Positions 31,863-41,711 of a DNA stretch of 64,000 nucleotides are shown in pieces. The position numbers and the translations under genes were made by a program. The notes below the pieces were generated by a model, which made no database searches, was not told the origin of the DNA, and saw only the letters and a list, made by a program, of their open reading frames with translations. Where the stretch lies: assembly GCA_947456855.1 (NCBI GenBank), contig CANGTR010000003.1, forward strand, positions 1-64,000, given 5' to 3'. Source of the stretch: Sphingobacteriia bacterium (GTDB taxonomy: Bacteria > Bacteroidota > Bacteroidia > Chitinophagales > Chitinophagaceae). How positions within the stretch are numbered: the stretch's first letter is position 1; every line of letters starts with the position of its first letter.

Positions 31863-34021
31863 CTCACACCAGATCCATTATCAATAGCTGTTTCAGGATT
31901 AATGAAATGCAATTTACCTGCTGCATCTTCGGCCATTAATATCATACCATTGCTTTCTATTCCGCGCATTTTGCGGGGTGCTAAATTACAAACCACCGTT
32001 ACTTGTTTGCCAACAATGTCCTCGGGTTTGAAATGCATGGCAATGCCTGAAACGATGGTGCGTGTTTCAAAACCAAGGTCTACTTGCAATTTCAACAGCT
32101 TATCTGCTTTCTCTACTTTTTCTGCGGCAACAATGGTGCCTACTTTTAAGTCGATTTTTGCAAAATCATCGAATACAATTTCAGGCTTAACTGCCGAGGC
32201 CCTTGGTTCGGATCCGCTGTCTGGCCCAGCCTTCGGCAGGGTGCCGACGCTGGCTGATACGATAGGTTCTTTATTCACGGCTGCTGCTTTTAATTTTTCT
32301 ACTTGTTTAATAATTTCTTCGTCTTCAATTTTGCGGAATAATAATTCTGGAGCACGCAAACTATAGCCAACACTTAATAATTTCATGCTGCCTGCATTTT
32401 CCCAATCCAATATTTTATCTACTACTTTTAATAAATAGCAAATCTTCTTTGCAGTAAAGGGTAAGAACGGATTTATTAAAATGGCTAAGTTGGCCGTTAA
32501 TTGTAAACAAATATGCAAACAATTATCAATTAGTTTCTGAGCCTCAGGGTTTGATGCTAATTGCTTGGCAACAATCCAAGGTTCTTTTTTCTGCATGTAT
32601 TGGTTGCCTATTCTTGCCAAATTAATTACTTCGAATAAAGCATCTCTAAACTTGTATTCTTCTAAAAGCTTTTCCACTTTTTCTTTAGTGGCTTTAATAT
32701 TGTCAATGGCTTCTTTATCGAGTTCATCCAACAGGTTGGCATGCAAAGGAGGAATTTTACCTTTGCATAATTTATGCATCAATACCAATGCACGATTGAT
32801 AAAGTTACCAAATATGCTTACCAGTTCACTGTTATTGGCATCCTGAAATCCTTTCCAAGTAAATTCACTGTCTTTGCTTTCTGGTGCAATCAGTGTAAGA
32901 TAATAGCGCAATACATCTGCCATTTGGCTACCGCCATTTTCTGGCTTGATAAAATCATTGATATAGTCTTCCATTTCGAGTTTCCAGTTTCTACTGGTAC
33001 TCATTTTATCGCCTTCTAAATTCATGAACTCATTGGCGGGAACATTATCGGGTAAAATATTTCCATGCAATTGTAACATTACCGGAAAAATAATACAGTG
33101 AAAAACAATATTGTCTTTTCCAATAAAGTGAACCAGTTTGGTGTCTTTGCTTTCCCAATAAGGTTTCCAGTCTTTGTCATTATTTAAAGCCCATTGTTTG
33201 GTAGCACTGATATATCCGATTGGTGCATCAAACCACACGTAGAGTACTTTGCCTGCACTGCCTTCCACCGTTTCAGGAACTTTTACACCCCAATCCAGAT
33301 CGCGGGTAACCGCACGAGGCAACAATCCGCCGTCAATCCAACTCTTGCATTGACCTACTACGGTAGAACGCCAATCATTGGCATGCTCTTCTAAAATCCA
33401 TTTGCGTAAAAAGGCTTCATGTCTATCCAGTGGTAAATACCAATGTTTGGTGCTTTTTTTGATTGGCGCATTTCCACTTAATGTACTTACCGGATTGATT
33501 AATTCATCTGGGCTTAAACTCTTTCCGCAATTCTCACATTGATCTCCGTATGCTGCTGGATAAGCGCAGTTTGGGCAAGTGCCTTTAATATATCTATCCG
33601 CTAAAAAACTAGCAGCTTTTTCGTCGAAATATTGTTCAGACTCTTTGGTAATCAAATCGCCTTTATCATTGAGCGATTGAAAAAATTCCCGGGCTGTTTC
33701 GTGATGAATTGGATCGCTGGTTCTATGATAAATATCAAATGATATTCCTAAATCATTGAAGTTTTGCTCAATAATTGGATGGTATTTATCGATGATCGCT
33801 TGTGCCGTAGTACCTTCTTTTGTAGCTTGAATAGGTATAGCTGTTCCATGCTCATCGCTTCCGCAAACAAATACCACATCACGCTTCTGCGCCCTTAAAT
33901 ACCTTACATAGGTGTCTGCAGGCAAATAGGCGCCCGCCAAATGGCCAATATGTTTCAAGCCGTTGGCATAAGGCAAAGCGGCGGTAATTAAATATCTTTT
34001 AGGTGTTTCTTGATTACTCAT
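31859..34021 (-). CDS. metG: Methionyl-tRNA synthetase with C-terminal tRNA-binding domain
   Basis: ITAALPYANGLKHIGHLAGAYLPADTYVRYLR, CPNCAYPAAYGDQCENCG, GDKMSTSRNW, C-terminal IDLKVGTIVAAEKVEKADKLLKLQVD; start set at MSNQETPKRY. Confidence 0.97.
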   Translation of the reverse strand: MSNQETPKRYLITAALPYANGLKHIGHLAGAYLPADTYVRYLRAQKRDVVFVCGSDEHGTAIPIQATKEGTTAQAIIDKYHPIIEQNFNDLGISFDIYHRTSDPIHHETAREFFQSLNDKGDLITKESEQYFDEKAASFLADRYIKGTCPNCAYPAAYGDQCENCGKSLSPDELINPVSTLSGNAPIKKSTKHWYLPLDRHEAFLRKWILEEHANDWRSTVVGQCKSWIDGGLLPRAVTRDLDWGVKVPETVEGSAGKVLYVWFDAPIGYISATKQWALNNDKDWKPYWESKDTKLVHFIGKDNIVFHCIIFPVMLQLHGNILPDNVPANEFMNLEGDKMSTSRNWKLEMEDYINDFIKPENGGSQMADVLRYYLTLIAPESKDSEFTWKGFQDANNSELVSIFGNFINRALVLMHKLCKGKIPPLHANLLDELDKEAIDNIKATKEKVEKLLEEYKFRDALFEVINLARIGNQYMQKKEPWIVAKQLASNPEAQKLIDNCLHICLQLTANLAILINPFLPFTAKKICYLLKVVDKILDWENAGSMKLLSVGYSLRAPELLFRKIEDEEIIKQVEKLKAAAVNKEPIVSASVGTLPKAGPDSGSEPRASAVKPEIVFDDFAKIDLKVGTIVAAEKVEKADKLLKLQVDLGFETRTIVSGIAMHFKPEDIVGKQVTVVCNLAPRKMRGIESNGMILMAEDAAGKLHFINPETAIDNGSGVS
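32191..32261. repeat. GC-rich palindrome-bearing segment inside metG (linker codons)
   Basis: CAGCC-tt-CGGCA-GGG-TGCCG-acgct-GGCTG at 32227-32256; hand-counted about 69% GC in a clearly AT-richer neighbourhood. Confidence 0.6.
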
Positions 34022-34132
34022 ATAATTGGTGTAGAAAGCAGCAAAAATAAGCAAAGCAGGGCTAAGTATCGATTATTCATATTGAAATGCCCTTCATGGC
34101 CCAACTTATTGGTCTTTTTTGTATTTTTCGAG

Positions 34133-35155
34133 ATGCAACGAAAATCATTTTTGCAGTTGGCTTCAATGGGGATGCTCCCCTTTGGATCATTCGCTGCCAA
34201 AGAAAATAATTCGAATCGGAATCGCATCAAAATCCCTCCTTATTTGAAAAAAGGAGACAGTATTGGTATTTGCTGCCCTTCGGGATATTCTACCATGGCA
34301 GATATTCAACAATCCATTATTCAAATTGAGAGTTGGGGTTATCAAGTTAAATTGGGGCAAACCATTGGTAAAAGAGATTTCACTTTTGGTGGAACTGATG
34401 CAGAACGTGCAGCAGACTTTCAACAAATGATGGATGATGATTCTGTTAAAGCCATCATGTGTGCAACAGGTGGATATGGTGCCGTTAGAATGGTGGATAT
34501 GCTCAATTTTGCTCGATTCAAGAAAAAACCAAAATGGATTATTGGTTTTAGTGATATCACCGTATTGCATTGTCATTTGAACCAGGTAGTTCATACTGCA
34601 AGCTTGCATTCAAAAATGTGTGGAAGTTTTCCAAAAGATTGGGCAATCGCAGATGAGATACAAGTAAATACTATTTTATCTATTAAGCGAGCTTTAGAAG
34701 GAGAAAAAATAGTTTACCCAATTATTTCCAACACCAATAATCGAATTGGTGAAGCAGAAGGCGTATTGGTTGGTGGTAATTTAAAAATATTAGAGAATAT
34801 GAGTGGATCAATCTCTTCTATTAATACGGATGGTAAAATTCTATTTGTAGAAGATGTAAGTGAGCCTTTGTATAATATAGATCGAATGTTATGCAATCTA
34901 TTGCGCGCAGGAAAATTAACTAAATTAAAAGGATTGATTATTGGCGGATTTACTAGCATTAAACCAGATACACCCGATTCTCCCTTTGGCAGAGATATTA
35001 TTACCATTGTAAAAGAAAAAGTAGATCAATTTAATTATCCTGTTTGCTTTGATTTTCCGGTGGGTCATCAGAAAAATAATTTTGCATTGAAATGTGGACT
35101 TGTCCATCGGTTAACTGTTGGGCAAGACGCCGTTTCGTTGCAGGAAATTAATTAG
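34133..35155 (+). CDS. LD-carboxypeptidase-like S66 family peptidase with leader peptide
   Basis: MQRKSFLQLASMGMLPFGSFA leader; GDSIGICCPSGY, CATGGYGAVRMVDML, WIIGFSDITVLH, CFDFPVGHQ. Confidence 0.92.
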   Translation: MQRKSFLQLASMGMLPFGSFAAKENNSNRNRIKIPPYLKKGDSIGICCPSGYSTMADIQQSIIQIESWGYQVKLGQTIGKRDFTFGGTDAERAADFQQMMDDDSVKAIMCATGGYGAVRMVDMLNFARFKKKPKWIIGFSDITVLHCHLNQVVHTASLHSKMCGSFPKDWAIADEIQVNTILSIKRALEGEKIVYPIISNTNNRIGEAEGVLVGGNLKILENMSGSISSINTDGKILFVEDVSEPLYNIDRMLCNLLRAGKLTKLKGLIIGGFTSIKPDTPDSPFGRDIITIVKEKVDQFNYPVCFDFPVGHQKNNFALKCGLVHRLTVGQDAVSLQEIN

Positions 35156-35163
35156 TTTGCAGT

Positions 35164-36075
35164 ATGATTAAAGTACCACCTTATTTAAGTAAGGGCAGCA
35201 CCATTGGCCTTACCTGCCCAGCAGGATACATGGAATTGGATAAAGTACAAAACTGTATTCATACACTTCAAAACTGGGGCTATGAAGTGATGGTGGGTAA
35301 AACCATTGGAAGTAAAAGCAAAACCTATTTCAGCGGAACGGATTCAGCAAGAAGGGATGAGTTTCAGGCGATGTTAGATGATAAAAATATTCATGCTATT
35401 CTTTGCGGAAGAGGGGGCTATGGTGTTAGTAGATTTATTGATCAATTGGACTTTTCTACTTTCAAAAAGCATCCTAAATGGATTATTGGTTTTAGTGATA
35501 TCACTGTTTTTTTAGCACATCTACATTCACAGTTAAATGCCGCTTCTATTCATTCTCCCATGGCCAATGCATTTAATGAAGGGGGACATAAGAGTATATA
35601 TGTGCAATCATTACAGAAAGCTTTAAAAGGGATAAAATCAAATTATACAGCAGCGCCAAATTCAAAAAATAAAATTGGCAAAGCAAGTGGTCAATTAATT
35701 GGTGGCAACCTGGCTTTATTGGCACATTTATGTGGAACAAAATCGGCGTATAAAACAAATGGGAAGATCCTATTCATAGAGGATATTGGAGAATACATTT
35801 ATAATATTGATCGAATGTTTCTTCAATTAAAAAGAGCAGGCCATTTGAAAAAATTAGCAGGATTAATTGTTGGAAAGTTTACAGAGATTAAAGATAATCC
35901 AAGACCTTTTGGACAAACTATTCCTGAACTCATTTTGCAACATGTTGCCGAATACAATTATCCGGTTTGCTTTGAATTTCCGGTGAGTCATGAAAAAGAA
36001 AATCTAGCTTTGAAAGTGGGAATAGAGCATCTACTTTCGGTTTCAAAAAAAGCGGTTCAGCTAAAAGAGTTGTAA
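35164..36075 (+). CDS. LD-carboxypeptidase-like S66 family peptidase without obvious leader
   Basis: GSTIGLTCPAGY, CGRGGYGVSRFIDQLDF, WIIGFSDITVFLAHLHS, CFEFPVSHEKENLALKVG; paralogue of the upstream gene. Confidence 0.92.
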   Translation: MIKVPPYLSKGSTIGLTCPAGYMELDKVQNCIHTLQNWGYEVMVGKTIGSKSKTYFSGTDSARRDEFQAMLDDKNIHAILCGRGGYGVSRFIDQLDFSTFKKHPKWIIGFSDITVFLAHLHSQLNAASIHSPMANAFNEGGHKSIYVQSLQKALKGIKSNYTAAPNSKNKIGKASGQLIGGNLALLAHLCGTKSAYKTNGKILFIEDIGEYIYNIDRMFLQLKRAGHLKKLAGLIVGKFTEIKDNPRPFGQTIPELILQHVAEYNYPVCFEFPVSHEKENLALKVGIEHLLSVSKKAVQLKEL

Positions 36076-36873
36076 AATACTATTTAAAGAATCCTGCATT
36101 ATTTTAAAATCATTTAAATCATTATGACTGCCTTTTTCTATCTCAATAAAATGATCAGTGGGCTTGAGCAATGGTTTTAATTTTTTTGCATTCCGTAAAG
36201 GGATTACTCCATCATCTGTTCCATGAAAAATAGTTATTGGTGCAGTAACTTTTGGTAAGTAAGTATAAGTTGGAAATTGATAATGCATCATTTGGTCTAC
36301 AGGGTAGATCCAAAATAAAGTCTTTACTAAATCGGCTAATCCATAATAAGGGGTTTCTAAAATCAAATGCCTGCAATCTCTAATAGAAGCTAATTGCGAT
36401 GCAATACCAGTTCCCAAAGATTTGCCATATACAACGATCTGTTGTGGGCTGTATGTAGTTCTTGCTAATTTGTACAATTGTAAAGCAGCTTCGTAAACAA
36501 TTGCTTCTGTGAACTTGCCGGTTGATTTTCCAAAACCTGGATAATCAATCATCCAAACTTCATAACCATTTGAAGTGAAATTTTTAGCAAATGGGGCATA
36601 TCTGCTAATATTGGTTCGGTTGCCATGAAAATACAATACAACCCCTTTGGCTGAGCTGTCGGCAGGTGTAAATTGAATAAGATTGATTTCGGAGGTTTCA
36701 TCAATTGCAATAAATTTTTCTTTGTAGAGTTGATTGAATGCATAAGTGCTATCTCTATCAACAATAACGGGATGCAATATCAGTTTGTCTTGTAATAAAT
36801 ACAAAGCACTTCCGATTAATGCATATACAATCAATACAATTTTTATCCAGGTATATTTCTTAGTTGATTTCAC
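36061..36873 (-). CDS. Alpha/beta hydrolase
   Basis: LYFHGNRTNISRYAPFAKNF, MIDYPGFGKSTG, VYGKSLGTGIASQLAS, FHGTDDGVIPLRNAKKL. Confidence 0.9.
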   Translation of the reverse strand: MKSTKKYTWIKIVLIVYALIGSALYLLQDKLILHPVIVDRDSTYAFNQLYKEKFIAIDETSEINLIQFTPADSSAKGVVLYFHGNRTNISRYAPFAKNFTSNGYEVWMIDYPGFGKSTGKFTEAIVYEAALQLYKLARTTYSPQQIVVYGKSLGTGIASQLASIRDCRHLILETPYYGLADLVKTLFWIYPVDQMMHYQFPTYTYLPKVTAPITIFHGTDDGVIPLRNAKKLKPLLKPTDHFIEIEKGSHNDLNDFKIMQDSLNSILQLF

Positions 36874-36896
36874 ACAGCGAAATTAGGTAGATGCAA

Positions 36897-37703
36897 TCAA
36901 TACTTTAGAATATCTCTGATGAAATTGTGGTATTCATCAAAAGAAGGCAAATTATTATGACCTCCACCATGAATTCTAATCAAAGTAATTTTATGCGGAT
37001 TAAATCGCTGCAATTCTTCGCTGTGTTTGATAGGTATTAACCAATCTTTTGTGCCATGAATAATATAGGTATGGCAATTGACTTTTCTAATCCATTTATC
37101 GGTCTGTAGCTTAAACCTGAGGATAAGCCTATGAGGAATGAATGGAGTAAATCTTTCAGCTACTTTAATAAAGCTATAATAGGGTGCATCTAAAATCAGG
37201 TATCTAGGTGTATTATCTGCTGCAATTTTTGTTGCAAATCCACTTCCTAAACTCCTGCCATAAACAAGAATATGATGCTCGTCGTATTTTTCTTTTAAAC
37301 GTTCATAAATAAATTGCATATCAGCCAACATGGCTTTTTCGCTTCTTTTTCCAGTACTTTTTCCAAAGCCCCTATAGTCAACTAATAATACATCGTACTG
37401 AAACCTGAAAAAATCCTTGGCATACTTTGCCCAGCCTTTAATGCTTCTCGAATTACCATGAAAATATAAAATGAGTCCTTTGGGTGCTGGTACATAAAAA
37501 TGTAGTCCATTGATGCGAACACCAGGTTCTATATCAAAAAAAAGTTCTTCAAATGGCGCATCGTATTGATACGTAAAATCTTGTGCAAGTTTCTCGGGTT
37601 TAAATATCATTTTTTCTTGCAGCAAATATGCTACAACAACAATGATCAAGTAGCCTAGAATAATATAAAAAATGGTAGTGGACAAACTATGGCAATGAAT
37701 CAA
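36897..37703 (-). CDS. Alpha/beta hydrolase (paralogue of neighbour)
   Basis: LYFHGNSRSIKGWAKYAKDF, LVDYRGFGKSTGKRSEKAML, VYGRSLGSGFATKIAA, IHGTKDWLIPIKHSEEL. Confidence 0.9.
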   Translation of the reverse strand: MIHCHSLSTTIFYIILGYLIIVVVAYLLQEKMIFKPEKLAQDFTYQYDAPFEELFFDIEPGVRINGLHFYVPAPKGLILYFHGNSRSIKGWAKYAKDFFRFQYDVLLVDYRGFGKSTGKRSEKAMLADMQFIYERLKEKYDEHHILVYGRSLGSGFATKIAADNTPRYLILDAPYYSFIKVAERFTPFIPHRLILRFKLQTDKWIRKVNCHTYIIHGTKDWLIPIKHSEELQRFNPHKITLIRIHGGGHNNLPSFDEYHNFIRDILKY

Positions 37704-37730
37704 TCAGTAATATCCGATTTTTTTACCAGA

Positions 37731-38024
37731 TTAACAAGTAGTGTTCCAGGCTTCCAATCCACCAGCAAGATTCATCAATTGCAAATTCGGATTTTTTAAA
37801 AGCAACTTTTGGATGGCAATCATACTTCTGATGCCTCTTTTGCAATACACCAACACTTTTTGATTGGTTGGTATTTCATTGATTCTAGCAACAATTTCAC
37901 CCAAAGGAATTAAAATGCCGCCAATGTTAAACTCATCATGTTCATCTTGTTCTCTAACATCTAGGAGAAAAAAACCTGAATCAGGTAAGATGGCTTTTAA
38001 TTCGGAGGGAGAAATGCTGGTCAT
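37731..38024 (-). CDS. Rhodanese-like domain protein
   Basis: FFLLDVREQDEHDEFNIGGILIPLGEI...VLVYCKRGIRSMIAIQKLL...LAGGLEAW. Confidence 0.93.
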   Translation of the reverse strand: MTSISPSELKAILPDSGFFLLDVREQDEHDEFNIGGILIPLGEIVARINEIPTNQKVLVYCKRGIRSMIAIQKLLLKNPNLQLMNLAGGLEAWNTTC

Positions 38025-40012
38025 CGATATTCACTCTCATCGTTAAAAATTCTCTTTAAATTCAATTTAGAAACTGGGGCAACAATTAAAGGAAATTTCT
38101 CTACAGAAACATTGCTAGGATCTAATCCAAAACCTCGCTCTTCACTCAAGCTGATTTCTTTTAACCAGAAATACAATTTCATTACGATGCGTTCAAAAAT
38201 AGGAAGCTCATTGTCTTGACTTAAATATTTTTCTAAAACGATAAACTGAAAATCGCCTACAATATTATTTTTTTCAAGACTTTCGTATCTGCTGGTAATA
38301 TTTACTTCCTTGTTTTTTACCAAATCTTCTACTACTTTACGGAACATAAGGTTTATTCTTTGCTCCATTCTAAATCCTAAGCGGAACTCTATTCTAATAA
38401 TATCGTTAGGTATAATATGCTCTACAGAATATTCGCATGTATAGGGGTCATCTAATACATCAACATGAACAAACCAATAAATATCCGCTCGCTTTGGTTT
38501 TTTATTCAATATTGAATAAATAATTTTATGCTCAATCTCATTGTGGTTATTAGCACTTGTCATGTATACCAAATGCGTAGAAAATTTTGGAATTACTTTA
38601 TCATTACTTAATTCCTGAATCATTGGTATGTAGTGCTCAAGTCTTACAAATTCAACATACCTGTTTTTAATTTTTCTGCTCCTATACCATACATACATTA
38701 CTGCAAACAAGCCGCCACCAATAATGAGTGTTACATATCCACCATGAATAAATTTTTCCATCAAAGCAATTAAAAAGGAACTTTCTACTATTAAGTAAAT
38801 AATTAAAAAAAGATAAATCCAAGTAGAAAATGTTCTTTTTAATACCATGTAATTAGAAAATAAGATAGTTGTCATAGTCATGGTTACTATGATGGCTAAA
38901 CCATATGCCGCTCCCATCCTAGAAGAATCTCTGAAATAAAGTACCACTCCTACACATCCTATATATAGTAATAAATTAATTCCTGGTACAAATAGTTGAC
39001 CCCTTTCTTCCGAAGGATAACGTACTTTCATTTTTGGCCAAAGATTCAACCTCAATGCCTCACTGATTAACGTGAATGAACCAGAAATCATTGCTTGACT
39101 TGCTATAATGGCTGCGGAAGTGGCAATTATCACACCACAAAGGATAAACCATTGCGGCATAATATCATAAAATGCATTTATTCCCAATGATTCTTTTGCC
39201 GCTGATGTAACCAGAAGTCCTTTGTGTTTGGCCAATAAAGATGCTCCCTGACCAAAATAATTGAGTAATAGGCATATTTTTACATAAATCCAAGTGATTC
39301 GGATGTTTTTACGGCCACAATGTCCCATATCGCTGTACAATGCTTCTGCTCCTGTGGTACACAAAAAAACTGCCCCCAATAACCAAAACCCATTTGGATA
39401 TTTTGCTAATAAATGAATAGCATAATAAGGATTCAATGCTTTTAATATACCCGGATGTTGGCTTATTTCATAACTTCCTAATATAGCCAACATGGTAAAC
39501 CAAATAAACATGATTGGTCCAAAAAGCTTTCCAATGCTTGCAGAACCAAATTGCTGCATGAAAAAAAATAAAGACAAAATGATTAATACAATTATTACAA
39601 TTGTACTTGTAGTAATATAGTGTAATGCCGGAAGTTCTTTTAATCCTTCTATAGCAGATGTTACAGAAATTGGTGGTGTAATGATGCCATCGGCCAATAA
39701 GGCGGCTCCCCCGATCATGGCAGGGATGACCAACCACTTTCTTCTTCGCCTAACCAAAGCATACAGTGCAAAAATGCCTCCCTCGCCATTATTATCTGCT
39801 TTTAGCACTAGTAAAACGTATTTCAGTGTAGTTTGTAGAGTAATAATCCAAATAATACAGGATAATGACCCAAAAATCAATTCCTCTGAGATTGTTTTAT
39901 TGCTTATTATTTCGTTGAAAACGTATAAAGGAGAAGTTCCTATATCTCCATAAATAATCCCTAAGGCAATGATCAGACCAGTTGCGGTGACTTTGTTTAA
40001 ATTTTTACTCAC
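38021..40012 (-). CDS. kup: KUP/HAK/KT family potassium transporter
   Basis: IIALGIIYGDIGTSPLYVFNEI, TLKYVLLVLKADNNGEGGIFALYALVRR, GDMGHCGRKNIRITW-like GAEALYSDMGHCGRKNIR. Confidence 0.96.
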   Translation of the reverse strand: MSKNLNKVTATGLIIALGIIYGDIGTSPLYVFNEIISNKTISEELIFGSLSCIIWIITLQTTLKYVLLVLKADNNGEGGIFALYALVRRRRKWLVIPAMIGGAALLADGIITPPISVTSAIEGLKELPALHYITTSTIVIIVLIILSLFFFMQQFGSASIGKLFGPIMFIWFTMLAILGSYEISQHPGILKALNPYYAIHLLAKYPNGFWLLGAVFLCTTGAEALYSDMGHCGRKNIRITWIYVKICLLLNYFGQGASLLAKHKGLLVTSAAKESLGINAFYDIMPQWFILCGVIIATSAAIIASQAMISGSFTLISEALRLNLWPKMKVRYPSEERGQLFVPGINLLLYIGCVGVVLYFRDSSRMGAAYGLAIIVTMTMTTILFSNYMVLKRTFSTWIYLFLIIYLIVESSFLIALMEKFIHGGYVTLIIGGGLFAVMYVWYRSRKIKNRYVEFVRLEHYIPMIQELSNDKVIPKFSTHLVYMTSANNHNEIEHKIIYSILNKKPKRADIYWFVHVDVLDDPYTCEYSVEHIIPNDIIRIEFRLGFRMEQRINLMFRKVVEDLVKNKEVNITSRYESLEKNNIVGDFQFIVLEKYLSQDNELPIFERIVMKLYFWLKEISLSEERGFGLDPSNVSVEKFPLIVAPVSKLNLKRIFNDESEYR

Positions 40013-40124
40013 AAAAGTACTTTGAAGCTTAAATGCTAATTTGCTTTAACAAATGTATGGGTAAATTCAATACCGTAAATAAACTGCTCTGCCGTACATT
40101 TGAATATTAAAGATTTAACCTGCA

Positions 40125-41702
40125 ATGAAATATAGAATAGCCATTTTTTTAAGTCTTTTTTTGGGGAGTATAGTAATGGTGAATGCCCAGCAACTGGTTT
40201 TTTCGGAGCCTGAAAAAGACGATGCCCGGAACTTAAATTTTGAAATATTGGGCAAAATAGATGGGAAAATACTGATCTATAAAAATGCCAGAGATTTACA
40301 TCAAATGGCAGTTTATGATATGGAAATGAAACTGGTGGACAAACTGAAAATGGATTACCTTACCGAAAAGGGCAAAGTTTTAAGCACCGATTTTATTCAA
40401 TATTCTGATTTTATTTACCTACTCTATCAATTTCAGCAAAAAAATACTGTTTTTGCCATGGCTGTTAAAATTGATGGCAACGGTAAAAAACTAGGCGATC
40501 CAGTTGTATTAGATACAACATCTAATTTGAATTTTAATGTTGATAGCAAAATTTATACTTTCATCAATAGTGAGGATAAGCAAAAAATTGTTGCTTTTAA
40601 AATCAGTACCAAGAATGAAAAAGAACATGCGGTAACTTCTTGCATTTTCGATAAGTCACTTAACTTAATAGAGAAAGTACGTGTTCCTATAAGTATGCCA
40701 GAAAAAAATGATTTTTTAGGAGAATTTGGTGTGGCTAATAATGGGAATATGGTTTGCTTAAGACAATCTGGGACTGGGCAGAATGACAATATTAATAAAG
40801 TTAGCTTATTAATAAAGCCTTTTGGCGCTATCAATTATAAAACAAGTAACCTCCCAATAAACAAGATTTTTTTGGATGATACGAGAGTTAAAATTGACAA
40901 TAGAAATGGGCACTGTATCATCACTTCTTTTTTTAGTAAAATGCGAAGAGGAAATATAGATGGATTGTATTATACATTGTGGGATTTAGAAGGCAATAAG
41001 GAATTATTAAATGCAACTACAACTTTTTCAGAAGAATATCGATCTGATGTGAAAGGTGATGGACCTCAAAAAATGGCGTTTAATGATTTTTTTCTCAAAA
41101 ATTTGATTTTGAGAAAAGATGGCGGGTTTATGATTATTGCCGAAGCGGCCTACGTAACCAATCGAGGAAATACCTTCAATCGATGGGATTATATGAATGG
41201 AAATCCTTTTTTTAATCCATTTGGGGGTGGGTTTATTGGAACTCCAATGAACTATTATCCAATGTATGGGGGAATGGGGTATTATCCTTGGGGAGGCATT
41301 AATAATTTCGGCATGATGGGTAATAATTTGGGTAATAATGTTAATAGATATTATGCAGATAATGTGGCCATCATTTCTTTTGAGCCAGACGGTAAAATGG
41401 AATGGAGTAATGTTATTAGAAAAACGCAATACGATGACAACACAGATAATTTTATTGGCTATGGCCTTGTAAATAGTGGCGATCAGATTCATTTCTTATT
41501 TAATCTTCAAGAAAAAAGAAGCAATGTTTTAACCGATCAAAGTATGATGCCCAATGGTCAAATTGATCGCAATCCAACAATAAAAAATTTAGACAAAGGA
41601 TATGATTTTATGCCAAGGCATATTAAACAAGTTGGATTAAGACAAGCTGTACTGCCTTGTATGTATAGAGGGTATACCTGTTTTGTAAAAGTAGACTTTT
41701 AA
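40125..41702 (+). CDS. Secreted protein of unknown function with G/N/Y/M-rich segment
   Basis: Signal peptide MKYRIAIFLSLFLGSIVMVNAQQ; internal NPFFNPFGGGFIGTPMNYYPMYGGMGYYPWGGINNFGMMGNNLGNN. Confidence 0.8.
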   Translation: MKYRIAIFLSLFLGSIVMVNAQQLVFSEPEKDDARNLNFEILGKIDGKILIYKNARDLHQMAVYDMEMKLVDKLKMDYLTEKGKVLSTDFIQYSDFIYLLYQFQQKNTVFAMAVKIDGNGKKLGDPVVLDTTSNLNFNVDSKIYTFINSEDKQKIVAFKISTKNEKEHAVTSCIFDKSLNLIEKVRVPISMPEKNDFLGEFGVANNGNMVCLRQSGTGQNDNINKVSLLIKPFGAINYKTSNLPINKIFLDDTRVKIDNRNGHCIITSFFSKMRRGNIDGLYYTLWDLEGNKELLNATTTFSEEYRSDVKGDGPQKMAFNDFFLKNLILRKDGGFMIIAEAAYVTNRGNTFNRWDYMNGNPFFNPFGGGFIGTPMNYYPMYGGMGYYPWGGINNFGMMGNNLGNNVNRYYADNVAIISFEPDGKMEWSNVIRKTQYDDNTDNFIGYGLVNSGDQIHFLFNLQEKRSNVLTDQSMMPNGQIDRNPTIKNLDKGYDFMPRHIKQVGLRQAVLPCMYRGYTCFVKVDF

Positions 41703-41711
41703 AATAATTCT

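Noticed and set aside
31902-32366. 154-aa plus-strand ORF opposite metG
   Set aside because: Antisense to metG; composition reflects the complement of a conserved gene
41028-41492. 154-aa Ile/His-rich minus-strand ORF
   Set aside because: Antisense to the secreted protein at 40125-41702; Ile/His richness reflects the complement of Asn/Met/Tyr-rich codons
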